Shown here: positions 1 to 6,429 of the stretch, piece by piece
Numbering within the stretch: position 1 is the first letter of the stretch
Layout: each line of letters starts with the position of its first letter
From: Spirochaeta sp.
GTDB lineage: Bacteria; Spirochaetota; Spirochaetia; DSM-2461
DNA length: 7,315 nucleotides
NCBI GenBank assembly: GCA_030635565.1
Contig: DAOVYP010000102.1
Coordinates: 1-7,315, forward strand
Reading direction: 5' to 3'
The notes under the pieces: model-generated
The model's database searches: none
What the model saw: the letters and a program-made list of their open reading frames with translations, nothing else
What the model was told of the DNA's origin: nothing
Position numbers and translations under genes: made by a program

Positions 1-241
1 CATCAGCCTGCTGGAAACGGCAGGGGAGGGGGGCGCCTGGGGTATGGCGCTTCTAGCCGCCTATGCGATCCGGAAAAACACCGGTCAGAAACTTCCCGAT
101 TTTCTCGATATCGCCCTGGAAGGCAGCATCGGCGAAGCGGTGAAACCCGATCCCTCGGACGTCAAAGGCTTCGACGTGTTTTTCGAGCGTTATCATAAGG
201 GATTACCCATTGAAGCTGCCGCGGTGAAGGCGCTGGACTAG
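1..241 (+). CDS. FGGY-family carbohydrate kinase, probable L-ribulokinase (3' end only)
   Basis: This is the C-terminal 79 residues of a sugar kinase whose start lies left of the window; the open frame runs from base 2 to the TAG at 239-241. The stretch ETAGEGGAWGMALLAAYA is the glycine-rich C-terminal segment of the FGGY ATPase fold that packs near the nucleotide site. The tail FFERYHKGLPIEAAAVKAL is typical of kinases of this family. FGGY kinases phosphorylate sugars or sugar alcohols with ATP in the cytoplasm. Assignment to L-ribulokinase (L-ribulose to L-ribulose-5-phosphate) rests mainly on context, because araD and araA follow on the same strand. The GEGGAWG version differs from E. coli-type AraB, so it may be the alternative ribulokinase group. 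Xylulokinase is the main alternative. The family call is firm and the substrate is inferred. Confidence 0.8.
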   Translation, partial: ISLLETAGEGGAWGMALLAAYAIRKNTGQKLPDFLDIALEGSIGEAVKPDPSDVKGFDVFFERYHKGLPIEAAAVKALD

Positions 242-259
242 AGCGACCGGACTGAACCC

Positions 260-1336
260 ATGGCGACCCTCAAGGACATTGCCGAAAATGCCGGAATCTC
301 AATCGGTACCGTCGACCGCATACTCCATAAGCGCGGCCGTTTCTCATCGGAAACCGCCGACAAGGTTCGCCGTATCACCAGGGAACTCGGATATACCCCG
401 AATCTCATGGCCCGACAACTATCCAAATCTAAGAACTGCCGGATCGGGGTATTTCTGCCCCGGCCTGAACAGGACAGCGCATACTGGTCTCTTCCCCTGA
501 ACGGGATACGACGGGCCGAACGGGAACTGGGGCCCTTCGGCCTCAGCCTGGAAATCCTGCATTACGACAGATACGACGCGGAAAGTTTCAATAAAGTCGG
601 CTCGAAACTGCAAGGTGCGTATTACGACGGCATCCTGATGGCACCACTTCTTGGTTCCGAGGTTCTCAGCCTCCTGGCCGGCATATCACCGGAAATCCCG
701 GTAATATTCTTCGATACCGATCTCCCGGAAGCCAAACGATTGAGTTACATCGGTCAGAACTCATATCAGAGCGGCCGGCTGGGCGCCCGACTGATCAACA
801 TGCTTACCCGCGGCGGCCACTACGGCCACAGCGCCGATGCCGGACGTAATCTCATCATCACTCCAGACTCGGAGAATGAGCATTTGAGTAACCGGATCAG
901 AGGTTTCACCGATTATTCCAAGGGACCGCTCGAAACACTGCGGATCACCGTAGAGTCGGATCACAACCTGCAGGCATTCGGCAATCTCCTGAAATCCCGG
1001 CTGACATCCGACATCACCGGCGTTTTCGTTGTCGACGCCTCCGCCCATTTCGTCGCTGATTACATGGCTGATAACCTGGCAGGTTCGCAAACCCCGAATT
1101 TGCAAACCCCGGCCTTAATCGGATACGACCTCGTTCCTGAAAACCGGAAGTGGCTGAAGTCCGGTGTCATCGATTTCCTGCTCACCCAGCGTCCTGCCGA
1201 GCAGGGGTATAATGGAATCAGCAAGCTGTTCCGGAAGATTTTTCTGGATGAGGACTGCCCTGAACATGAATACACGCCCATCGATATCGTCACTCTGGAA
1301 AACCTGAAATATCTGATAGACAAGGAGGAGATATGA
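260..1336 (+). CDS. LacI-family transcriptional regulator, probable arabinose regulator
   Basis: This 358-residue protein has LacI/GalR architecture. Residues 3-25 form the N-terminal helix-turn-helix (LKDIAENAGISIGTVDRIL). Residues 46-55 (TPNLMARQLS) match the hinge helix that enters the minor groove. From about residue 60 there is a periplasmic-binding-protein-like sensor domain, with blocks such as IGQNSYQSGRLGARL (164-178), GYDL (288-291) and TQRPAEQGYNGI (309-320). The last block is typical of the ribose-binding-like effector-domain subgroup. Such proteins are usually repressors released by a sugar or sugar phosphate. Lying between the kinase and araD, it probably senses arabinose or a pathway intermediate, taking the role of AraC in enterics or the GntR-type AraR in Bacillus. 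The ATG at 260 is 18 bp after the kinase stop and has no strong ribosome site, which suggests translational coupling. The recognition helix has Asp19 where many LacI members have Ser (GTVSR). Ligand and operator are inferred. Confidence 0.88.
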   Translation: MATLKDIAENAGISIGTVDRILHKRGRFSSETADKVRRITRELGYTPNLMARQLSKSKNCRIGVFLPRPEQDSAYWSLPLNGIRRAERELGPFGLSLEILHYDRYDAESFNKVGSKLQGAYYDGILMAPLLGSEVLSLLAGISPEIPVIFFDTDLPEAKRLSYIGQNSYQSGRLGARLINMLTRGGHYGHSADAGRNLIITPDSENEHLSNRIRGFTDYSKGPLETLRITVESDHNLQAFGNLLKSRLTSDITGVFVVDASAHFVADYMADNLAGSQTPNLQTPALIGYDLVPENRKWLKSGVIDFLLTQRPAEQGYNGISKLFRKIFLDEDCPEHEYTPIDIVTLENLKYLIDKEEI

Positions 1337-2034
1337 GCAGCAATTTTTCCGAACTGAAAGCCGAGTGCTACGAGCTCAATATGGAAATACCCCGCCGCAG
1401 CCTGGCCATCTACACCTTCGGCAATGTCAGCATCATCGATCGTGATGCCGGTGTATTCGCCATTAAACCCAGCGGTATCTCCTACGATGATTTAAAGGCT
1501 GAAGATATCGTTATAGTCGACCTCGAGTCCCGGACCGTCGAAGGACCCTTGAATCCGAGTTCCGACACACGGACCCATGCCGTACTCTACAGGGAATTCG
1601 GTTTAATCGGTGCTGTGGTTCACACCCATTCAACCTATGCCGTGGGCTGGGCTCAGGCCCTCGAGCCCATCGTCATCTACGGTACGACCCATGCCGACCA
1701 CACCGTAGAGGACATTCCCTGTACGCCCCCGATGCCGGATGACCGGATAGAGGGGGATTATGAGGAAGAAACCGGTAATCAAATCGTCGAGCATTTCCGG
1801 TCCCTGGGCCTTAACCCTGAAGAAATCGAAATGGTCCTCGTAGGAAGTCACGGACCATTCACCTGGGGTAAAAGCGGTTCCAGGGCGGTGTACAACGCGG
1901 TTGTCCTGGAGGAGCTGGCCCGGATGGCCCTGATAACCCGGCAGGTGAATCCCGATGTCTCCCGGCTCAAGGAGGCCCTGCGCCGGAAGCATTACCAGCG
2001 GAAGCACGGCCCGAATGCCTATTATGGCCAGTAA
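1333..2034 (+). CDS. araD: L-ribulose-5-phosphate 4-epimerase
   Basis: This 233-residue protein is nearly the length of E. coli AraD (231) and ends with the same hallmark, RKHGxxAYYGQ. It is a cytoplasmic zinc-dependent class II aldolase-fold enzyme that converts L-ribulose-5-phosphate to D-xylulose-5-phosphate, the last step of arabinose entry into the pentose phosphate pathway. Visible functional residues are: the phosphate-binding regions FGNVS (29-33), KPSG (45-48) and SSDT (76-79); the metal ligands His97 and His99 (VVHTHS) and His173 (GSHGPF); the catalytic-loop Asp122 (THAD); and the C-terminal Tyr231. All sit two positions later than their E. coli equivalents. The ATG overlaps the regulator stop (ATGA at 1333-1336) and is preceded by a strong AAGGAGGAG ribosome site inside the regulator 3' end, so the two genes are cotranscribed. 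The related UlaF/SgbE epimerases are similar, but the araA neighbour favours araD. Confidence 0.95.
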   Translation: MSSNFSELKAECYELNMEIPRRSLAIYTFGNVSIIDRDAGVFAIKPSGISYDDLKAEDIVIVDLESRTVEGPLNPSSDTRTHAVLYREFGLIGAVVHTHSTYAVGWAQALEPIVIYGTTHADHTVEDIPCTPPMPDDRIEGDYEEETGNQIVEHFRSLGLNPEEIEMVLVGSHGPFTWGKSGSRAVYNAVVLEELARMALITRQVNPDVSRLKEALRRKHYQRKHGPNAYYGQ

Positions 2035-2086
2035 TTGTCGGGTTTTGTTGACCTCTGGCGCCCCTTGTTTTTATGCCTGTAGCTTT

Positions 2087-2136
2087 CGACAGAAGTCGAC
2101 AGAAACCGATTGAAGTCGTCAGAAGTCGACAGAATA
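2087..2136 (+). repeat. Five-copy 10-bp tandem repeat, consensus CGACAGAAGT
   Basis: Five head-to-tail decamers begin at 2087, 2097, 2107, 2117 and 2127: CGACAGAAGT, CGACAGAAAC, CGATTGAAGT, CGTCAGAAGT and CGACAGAATA. Each differs from the consensus at no more than two positions. Units 1-2 and 4-5 form an 18-bp near-perfect repeat 30 bp apart. The junction of units 1 and 2 also contains a short inverted repeat, TCGAC-AGAA-GTCGA (2086-2099). The 10-bp period puts each copy on the same face of the helix. The array lies 52 bp after araD and about 130 bp before the araA -35 box, so it may be a protein-binding array or an ordinary minisatellite. The binding role is inference. Confidence 0.7.
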
Positions 2137-2224
2137 TTTCCGTGGAATAAATAGGGACAGGAATCTGCTGGCGAAACCCTGCCCTGCCACTCTGGTACTT
2201 GCAGTTATCGGAATGCTGGTAGCT

Positions 2225-2244
2225 CAGTACCAATCAGTACCAAT
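2225..2244 (+). repeat. Tandem 10-bp direct repeat CAGTACCAAT x2
   Basis: Two perfect adjacent copies of CAGTACCAAT end 23 bp before the araA -35 hexamer. An inverted partial copy, TGGTACT, lies upstream at 2193-2199 and matches AGTACCA within the unit. The position, just upstream of a promoter with one helical turn between copies, fits a regulator site, possibly for an activator or for the locus LacI-type protein. No known consensus is matched. Confidence 0.5.
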
Positions 2245-2267
2245 TTGCAAGCAGAGTGCCGGCAGAT

Positions 2268-2296
2268 TTGAAAGCCTGAAAATCGGTAGATACAAT
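2268..2296 (+). promoter_or_regulatory. Sigma70-type promoter of araA
   Basis: TTGAAA (2268-2273) and TACAAT (2291-2296) each match the housekeeping consensus at 5 of 6 bases and are separated by the optimal 17 bp. Transcription would start near 2303, leaving a leader of about 29 nt with AGGAG at 2320-2324, 7 nt before the araA ATG. A small inverted repeat, GATA-CAA-TATC (2289-2299), overlaps the -10 box and could be a repressor half-site pair. The promoter shows that araA can be expressed apart from the kinase-regulator-araD transcript. Confidence 0.7.
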
Positions 2297-2331
2297 ATCG
2301 GCGGCAGATAAGCGGCCACAGGAGATTCGAA

Positions 2332-3840
2332 ATGGACAAGAGCATGTTCAAGCAGTTTGATGTCTGGTTTATCACCGGATCCCAGCACCTGTACGGACCC
2401 GACATCCTGGCACAGGTGGCCGCCGACGCGAAGAGCATCGTCGATGGATTGAATGCATCGGGTCGTCTGGCGGTGAACATCGTCTGGAAACCCACACTGA
2501 AAACCACCGAAGAGGTGAACAGGCAAATGCGGGAAGCCAACGCCGAGGACAGATGCATCGGGCTGGTCACCTGGATGCACACCTTCAGTCCGGCCAAGAT
2601 GTGGATTACCGGCCTGAGCGAACTGTCCAAACCCTTTTGTCAGCTTCACACCCAGTTCAATCGGGATATACCCTGGAACAGCATCGATATGGATTTCATG
2701 AACCTGAATCAGACCGCCCACGGCGGCCGGGAATTCGGTTTCATCGGCAGCCGGCTGCGCCTGGAGCGAAAAGTCGTCGTCGGATACTGGGAAGACTCGG
2801 GCGTCCAAAGGCGCCTGGACGTCTGGATGAGGGCGGCCGCGGCCTTCGCCGATGGCCGGAGTTTGAAAGTGGCCCGCTTCGGGGACAACATGCGGGAAGT
2901 GGCGGTTACCGAAGGGGACAAGGTTGAAGCCCGGAAAGTATTCGGCTACGCCGTACACGGCTACGGCCTGGGTGATCTAACCGCCTTTACCGATGCCGTA
3001 AGCAACGCCGACATCGATACCCAGGTGGCCGAATATGAAAAACTCTACGTAATGGGGGATGGCCCGGGAAGTGATAAGGGCCGGGAACGAATTCGCAGTG
3101 CCGCCCGGCTGGAAATCGGCATGCGCCGTTTCCTGGAGGAGGGCGGTTTCAAGGCTTTCACCACCACCTTCGAGAATCTTCACGGACTGGCACAGCTTCC
3201 CGGCCTGGCCTGTCAGCGACTGATGGCCGACGGCTATGGTTTCGGTGCCGAGGGGGACTGGAAAACCGCCGCCCTGGTGCGGGCCATGAAAGTGATGGGG
3301 GCCGGCCTGAAGGGGGGAACCGCCTTCATGGAAGACTATACCTATCACCTGGATCCCGAACGGCCCCTGGTGCTGGGCTCCCACATGCTGGAAATCTGTC
3401 CGAGCATCGCCACCGGGCCGATCAGACTGGAAACCCGGCCCCTGGGAATCGGCGGCAAGGACGATCCGGCCCGGCTTATCTTCGAGTCCCCGGCAGGCGA
3501 CGCCATCAACGTGTCCGTTATGGATATGGGGAACCGCTTCAGATTTGTGTTGAACGAAGTCGAAGCCGTCGATCCTCCGGCGGATCTTCCCGGGCTTCCT
3601 GTAGCCCGGGTTGTATGGGATCCTAAACCCGACCTAGCTACCGCAGCCGCTTCATGGATTTTCGCCGGGGGTGCCCATCATGCCGGGTACAGCCAGGCGG
3701 TCACCAGGGAACATATTATCGACTTCGCCTCCATTGCCGGTGTCGAGCTGCTCTGTATCGGTGAGGACACAACTGTCGAGAGCATCAAGAACGAGATCCG
3801 CTGGAACGAGATGTACTACCATCTGGCCCGGGGACTTTAG
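2332..3840 (+). CDS. araA: L-arabinose isomerase
   Basis: This 502-residue protein matches the usual AraA length (about 500). It begins with the family signature [14 protein letters not shown] (residues 9-22). AraA is a cytoplasmic, manganese-dependent ketol isomerase that converts L-arabinose to L-ribulose, the first step of the pathway. The metal and catalytic residues are present: Glu307 in GAEGDW, Glu334 in FMEDYTYH, His351 in LGSHMLE and the AGGAHH pair at His449-His450. These correspond to the E306, E333, H350 and H450 set known for E. coli. The substrate-region blocks [12 protein letters not shown] (81-92) and [11 protein letters not shown] (105-115) are also intact. The ATG has an AGGAG site 7 nt upstream, and the gene has its own promoter in the araD-araA gap. 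Its stop overlaps the 3' end of a convergent small gene by 4 bp. I see no + strand terminator hairpin with a T-run after it. Confidence 0.97.
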   Translation: MDKSMFKQFDVWFITGSQHLYGPDILAQVAADAKSIVDGLNASGRLAVNIVWKPTLKTTEEVNRQMREANAEDRCIGLVTWMHTFSPAKMWITGLSELSKPFCQLHTQFNRDIPWNSIDMDFMNLNQTAHGGREFGFIGSRLRLERKVVVGYWEDSGVQRRLDVWMRAAAAFADGRSLKVARFGDNMREVAVTEGDKVEARKVFGYAVHGYGLGDLTAFTDAVSNADIDTQVAEYEKLYVMGDGPGSDKGRERIRSAARLEIGMRRFLEEGGFKAFTTTFENLHGLAQLPGLACQRLMADGYGFGAEGDWKTAALVRAMKVMGAGLKGGTAFMEDYTYHLDPERPLVLGSHMLEICPSIATGPIRLETRPLGIGGKDDPARLIFESPAGDAINVSVMDMGNRFRFVLNEVEAVDPPADLPGLPVARVVWDPKPDLATAAASWIFAGGAHHAGYSQAVTREHIIDFASIAGVELLCIGEDTTVESIKNEIRWNEMYYHLARGL

Positions 3841-4067
3841 CCGCCGTGCTCCCGCAGAAGCCGGGTGATGGCGTTGTATTTAGCCTGGTTCTGCTCGATA
3901 CGTTTTATGACTTCATCCGGGTCACCTTTCTGGTTCAGCAGTTCGGAGATCAGCATCAATGAGTCTCCAAGAGCCGCGTGGCAATGCCTGAGGGTACTGT
4001 ACATTTCTTCCGCATTCATAAGTTCAGCATATATCCTCAGCAATGGTTGGCATAGGGATGTATCCAC
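3837..4067 (-). CDS. Small helical protein of unknown function
   Basis: This is a 76-residue open frame that I do not recognise. It reads as a charged, soluble, mostly alpha-helical protein, with amphipathic stretches around residues 18-47 ([20 protein letters not shown] and onward) and [23 protein letters not shown] (49-71), and no signal peptide or membrane segment. The GTG start at 4065-4067 has no good ribosome site. An ATG at 4017-4019 would give a 60-residue form that keeps both helical parts, also without a clear site. The frame lies 21 bp downstream of, and in the same phase as, the PIN remnant to its right, so the two may have shared a transcript. Its last codons overlap the araA stop by 4 bp in convergent orientation. 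Coding status is likely but not proven. Confidence 0.5.
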   Translation of the reverse strand: MDTSLCQPLLRIYAELMNAEEMYSTLRHCHAALGDSLMLISELLNQKGDPDEVIKRIEQNQAKYNAITRLLREHGG

Positions 4068-4088
4068 GGTCTCGATTTGAGTCGTTTT

Positions 4089-4379
4089 TCAGACAGTTCT
4101 TTCAACGAGTTCCGAAAACTCCGATAGTAATTTAAAATCCACCTCGTGGTGTAGAACCGGAACATCATGTCTGATTGCACATGCCGTTATCAGACAATCA
4201 CACCCTGAGCGAATGGTAAAACCTTGATGTCGGGCAGTTCTGTAAAGTCCCGCTGCCTGCAGAAATATTGATTCCCAAACGAGCCGGGAGAAGTGAACTT
4301 GTTCATTCTGTCGGGAGCTGGTCGCAAGCATAGCTTGCTGCTCGCTCATGCAGCCTTGCTCGTTCCTCGGCTCTTGCAT
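4089..4379 (-). pseudogene. VapC-like PIN-domain ribonuclease remnant, N-terminal half missing
   Basis: The C-terminal part is recognisably the second half of a VapC-type PIN domain. It contains AAGLYRTARHQGFTIRS (residues 42-58), Asp61 followed by CLITACAI in place of the usual DxLIAxxAI, and HHEVDF (77-82) in place of the usual HnDrDF with its fourth-position Asp (Asp81). An intact toxin of this kind has about 130 residues and starts with a DT/DS metal-binding motif and a central Glu. Neither is here or in the other leftward frames up to the permease terminator. Homology begins near residue 28, about 4298. The first 27 residues look like unrelated, low-complexity sequence read through. No antitoxin gene is visible upstream. 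It is therefore most likely a dead fragment left by a rearrangement, not a working toxin. Confidence 0.65.
4324..4338. repeat. Short inverted repeat GCAAGC-ATA-GCTTGC
   Basis: A perfect 6-bp stem with a 3-bp loop lies just where PIN homology starts to fade on the - strand. The surrounding 4310-4380 is rich in GCTC/GAGC words. It could be the end of a dispersed intergenic repeat that joined the toxin fragment, but only one copy is in the window, so this cannot be tested here. There is no T-run, so it is not a terminator. Confidence 0.35.
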
Positions 4380-4568
4380 CCGGTACGGCCCTTGATCCGA
4401 GGGAGTGCAGGGAAAGCAAGGTTTCCATCCTGGAACCCGGGCCGCGGCATCTGGAAATCATGACCGATCTACTGACAACAGACATTTATATCACGGAGGG
4501 GTTCGCTCCAATGACAGGAATTCGACCGTTTTCCCACACTCCATCGGCATAATCCATTGAAATAAAAA
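4380..4568. other. Intergenic stretch with no recognised gene
   Basis: Between the PIN remnant and the permease terminator I find only short frames without ribosome sites or family motifs: a 60-residue leftward frame at 4303-4485, a 23-residue leftward frame beginning at 4556, and an open + strand stretch to about 4551 with no start. None resembles the missing N-terminal half of the PIN domain. It is probably decayed or rearranged DNA. Confidence 0.4.
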
Positions 4569-4591
4569 GACCCGGGGTAATCCCCCGGGTC
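4569..4591 (-). terminator. Rho-independent terminator of the xanthine permease gene
   Basis: GACCCGGGG (4569-4577) pairs perfectly with CCCCGGGTC (4583-4591) around a 5-base loop. This makes a 9-bp GC-rich stem 36 bp after the permease stop. Read on the - strand, the stem is followed by a T-run (AAAAA on + at 4564-4568), as expected for intrinsic termination of leftward transcription. It separates permease transcription from the PIN remnant and small protein to the left. Confidence 0.9.
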
Positions 4592-4627
4592 AAAATCCCG
4601 CCGATATTCATCGGCTGGATTCAATAA

Positions 4628-6031
4628 TCAGTTCACATCCTCAAAACCCGTTGAAGGAGGATTCCCAACCTTCTGATCTCGAAGCGAACGGGGCAGGATG
4701 ATGTTCAGCGCGATGGCTGTGAGTCCGCCGGTGGTGATGGCAGAGCCGAAGATGGATTTCAATACCGGAGAGAAATTCTTGGTGACTTCCGGCACAAAGG
4801 TCACGCCCAGACCCAGCCCGAAGCTGATGGCCATAATCAGAACGCCCCGTCGGTCGATAGTGCTCGAAGCGATAATGCGGATACCCGCTGCAGCCACGGT
4901 ACCGAACATGATGATGGTGGCACCGCCGAGAACTGATGGCGGAATAATGCTGAAGATTCCTCCCACGATGGGGAAGAGACCCACAACCACCAGCATACCG
5001 GCGATCCAGAAACCCACATAGCGGCTGGCCACACCGGTCATCTGAATCACACCGTTATTCTGGCTGAAAGTGGTATTCGGGAAGCTGTTGAAAATTGCGG
5101 CGATAGCCGAGTTCACGCCGTCGCCCAGGACGCCTCCGGAGATCCGCTTCACATATAACTTACCCTCGATAGGCTCGCCGGAAACCATGGAAGTTGCCGT
5201 GAGGTCACCGATGGATTCGACGGTGGTGATGAGGTAGAGCAGCATGAAGGGAATCAGGCTCCCGCCCAGAACTCCCCAGTTGATACCGCTGAAACCGTAA
5301 CGGAAAGGAATCGGTGCCTGAATAATGGTTAAGCCCGCCAGTCGACCGAAATCCACCTTGCCCATAATGACAGCAATAATGTAACCCACCAGCAGACCGG
5401 CAAAAATGGCACTCATCCTGACGAAATTATTCTTGCTTCTGTTCAGAAAAACAATAATCACCAGTACAATAGCCGCCAGACCCAGATTCTGCAGAGAGGC
5501 GAAGGCGTCGGGAACATTGGCCATGACATAGGCACCGCCGGCGATATCGATGATACCCACCCGGATCAGGCTCAAACCGATCAGGGTAACTACGATACCA
5601 CTCACCAGAGGAGTGATGATTTTTTTCAGCAGAGGAATGAAGCGGCTGAAAATCATTTCAACGAAAGAACCCAGGAAACAGACCGCGAAGATGGTGGCCA
5701 GAGCCGCCTCGGCTGTACCGCCCCCGGCCTTCACCGCGAGACCCGCAGCGATAATCGATCCAAGGAAGGCGAAGCTTGTACCCTGGATGCTCAAGAGACC
5801 CGAGCCGATGGGTCCGATTTTCTTCACCTGGATGAAAGTGGAGATACCGCTTGCAAATAGCGCCATGGAGATAATAAAGCTGCTCTGCTGCACACTCAGT
5901 CCCAGGGCTCCCGTAATGATAATGGGGGGCGTCACGATACCCACGAAGATGGCCATCAGATGCTGCAGACCCGCGAAAAATGCCTGACCCGCAGGCGGCT
6001 TGTCGTTCAGGCCGTAAATCATGTCCGACAT
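4628..6031 (-). CDS. NCS2-family purine permease, probable xanthine:proton symporter
   Basis: This 467-residue protein is an inner-membrane nucleobase:cation symporter-2 (nucleobase-ascorbate transporter) with many hydrophobic segments, consistent with the family's 14-helix fold. It closely follows the E. coli XanQ/XanP pattern from the start (YGLNDKPP) to the end (GGLTAIALNIILP). Known XanQ determinants are matched: His24 (QHLMAIF, XanQ His31), Glu272 and Asp276 (VESIGDLTATSMVS), Asp304 (GDG), and Gln324-Asn325 in the signature TTFSQNNGVIQMTGVASRYVG. The position equal to XanQ Asn93 is Ser86 (IQGTSFAF), a place linked to purine selectivity, so uric acid could also be carried. The ATG has AAGGAG 5 nt upstream and a TATAAT box further up. 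The gene ends at its own terminator, so it is probably monocistronic. No purine catabolic gene is next to it. Confidence 0.92.
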   Translation of the reverse strand: MSDMIYGLNDKPPAGQAFFAGLQHLMAIFVGIVTPPIIITGALGLSVQQSSFIISMALFASGISTFIQVKKIGPIGSGLLSIQGTSFAFLGSIIAAGLAVKAGGGTAEAALATIFAVCFLGSFVEMIFSRFIPLLKKIITPLVSGIVVTLIGLSLIRVGIIDIAGGAYVMANVPDAFASLQNLGLAAIVLVIIVFLNRSKNNFVRMSAIFAGLLVGYIIAVIMGKVDFGRLAGLTIIQAPIPFRYGFSGINWGVLGGSLIPFMLLYLITTVESIGDLTATSMVSGEPIEGKLYVKRISGGVLGDGVNSAIAAIFNSFPNTTFSQNNGVIQMTGVASRYVGFWIAGMLVVVGLFPIVGGIFSIIPPSVLGGATIIMFGTVAAAGIRIIASSTIDRRGVLIMAISFGLGLGVTFVPEVTKNFSPVLKSIFGSAITTGGLTAIALNIILPRSLRDQKVGNPPSTGFEDVN

Positions 6032-6063
6032 AGAAACTCCTTGAAAAAGTGTTGTGATAAATA

Positions 6064-6092
6064 ATTATAGACGTTGTTTACCATTGAGCGAA
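6064..6092 (-). promoter_or_regulatory. Probable promoter of the permease gene
   Basis: On the - strand a perfect TATAAT lies at 6069-6064, about 33 bp before the permease ATG, with AAGGAG (6042-6037) between. The hexamer at the optimal 17-bp distance, TTCGCT (6092-6087), is a poor -35, so the promoter may be weak or need an activator. I saw no purine riboswitch fold or PurR-like palindrome in the leader. Confidence 0.5.
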
Positions 6093-6139
6093 AGTACAAA
6101 TGTTAAAAATGACCTCTGGCGACTTGAGGAAAATTGTTG

Positions 6140-6165
6140 TATAATGACCATAGTATGACCATAGT
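6140..6165 (+). promoter_or_regulatory. Promoter and tandem operator of the first toxin-antitoxin module
   Basis: A perfect TATAAT (6140-6145) runs into two adjacent perfect copies of ATGACCATAGT (6144-6154 and 6155-6165). The 11-bp repeats would cover the expected transcription start about 30-40 bp before the antitoxin ATG. Phd/YefM antitoxins repress their own operon by binding repeated sites over the promoter, so these are the likely operator. The -35 region is poor (TGGCGA at 6117-6122). The operator role is inferred from position. Confidence 0.6.
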
Positions 6166-6195
6166 CACCAATCAATCAAATTGAAGGAAGATTTC

Positions 6196-6429
6196 ATGAA
6201 GATAATATCCAAAAGCCGTTTGAAATCGCAAATGCTCAAGGTATTTCGGGATGTTGAAGCCGACGGGAGGCCCCTTTTTGTTACAGACCATGGGAAACCG
6301 GTACTGAAGATCGAACCAATCACCGTCAGAAGGTCAATTTTCGAAGTCTTCGCCGGTTTTCAACATTCCATTGATATACCCGACGAAGCCCTTGGTCCTG
6401 AGTGGGAAGAGTGGGGCGATTACGTATGA
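6196..6429 (+). CDS. Phd/YefM-family antitoxin (module 1)
   Basis: This 77-residue protein has the compact Phd/YefM DNA-binding fold at the N-terminus. It reads KSRLKSQMLKVFRDVEADGRPLFVTDHGKPVLKIEP, with the family hallmark of a short helix followed by a strand containing (T)xHGKPVxxI. The acidic, aromatic C-terminus (IPDEALGPEWEEWGDY, residues 61-76) would be the disordered toxin-binding tail. It should bind and inhibit the PIN toxin encoded next and repress the shared promoter together with it. I chose the ATG at 6196 because GAAGGAAG sits just upstream; the in-frame TTG at 6181 would overlap that site. The stop overlaps the toxin start (ATGA at 6426-6429), giving translational coupling. 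Confidence 0.85.
   Translation: MKIISKSRLKSQMLKVFRDVEADGRPLFVTDHGKPVLKIEPITVRRSIFEVFAGFQHSIDIPDEALGPEWEEWGDYV

Noticed and set aside
2049..2060. 12-bp word TGACCTCTGGCG also present at 6110-6121
   Set aside because: A shared 12-mer is about what chance gives in 7.3 kb, and the flanks do not match.
2135..2155. TTCC-GT-GGAA inverted repeat after the decamer array
   Set aside because: Only 4-bp arms with mismatching flanks; too weak to call.
2218..2228. GGTAGCTCAGT, resembling a tRNA D-arm
   Set aside because: No acceptor, anticodon or T-arm pairing can be built around it; chance similarity.
2224..2958. Long leftward open frame of 244 codons opposite araA
   Set aside because: It lies antisense to a clear, fully conserved araA, has no family motifs or ribosome site, and arises from the codon bias of the real gene.
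3847..3861. CCCG/CGGG inverted repeat just after araA as a terminator
   Set aside because: Only a 4-bp stem and no following T-run, and it lies within the convergent small gene.
4303..4485. Leftward 60-codon frame upstream of the PIN remnant
   Set aside because: Arg/Ala/Ser-rich, without a ribosome site or PIN N-terminal motif; considered as the missing half of the toxin but it has no metal-binding Asp motif.
4486..4556. Leftward 23-codon frame starting MDYADGVWENGR
   Set aside because: Very short, no ribosome site, immediately downstream of a strong terminator, and no recognised family.
4698..5021. Rightward 107-codon frame inside the permease gene
   Set aside because: It is antisense to conserved NCS2 helices and shows only the low-complexity pattern expected from complementing hydrophobic codons.
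6181..6195. Upstream TTG start for the first antitoxin
   Set aside because: It would bury the GAAGGAAG ribosome site in the coding region; the ATG at 6196 gives the usual Phd length.
6402..6425. Upstream GTG start for the first PIN toxin
   Set aside because: It adds residues before the first beta strand that PIN toxins lack, while ATG 6426 gives a typical ATGA coupling.
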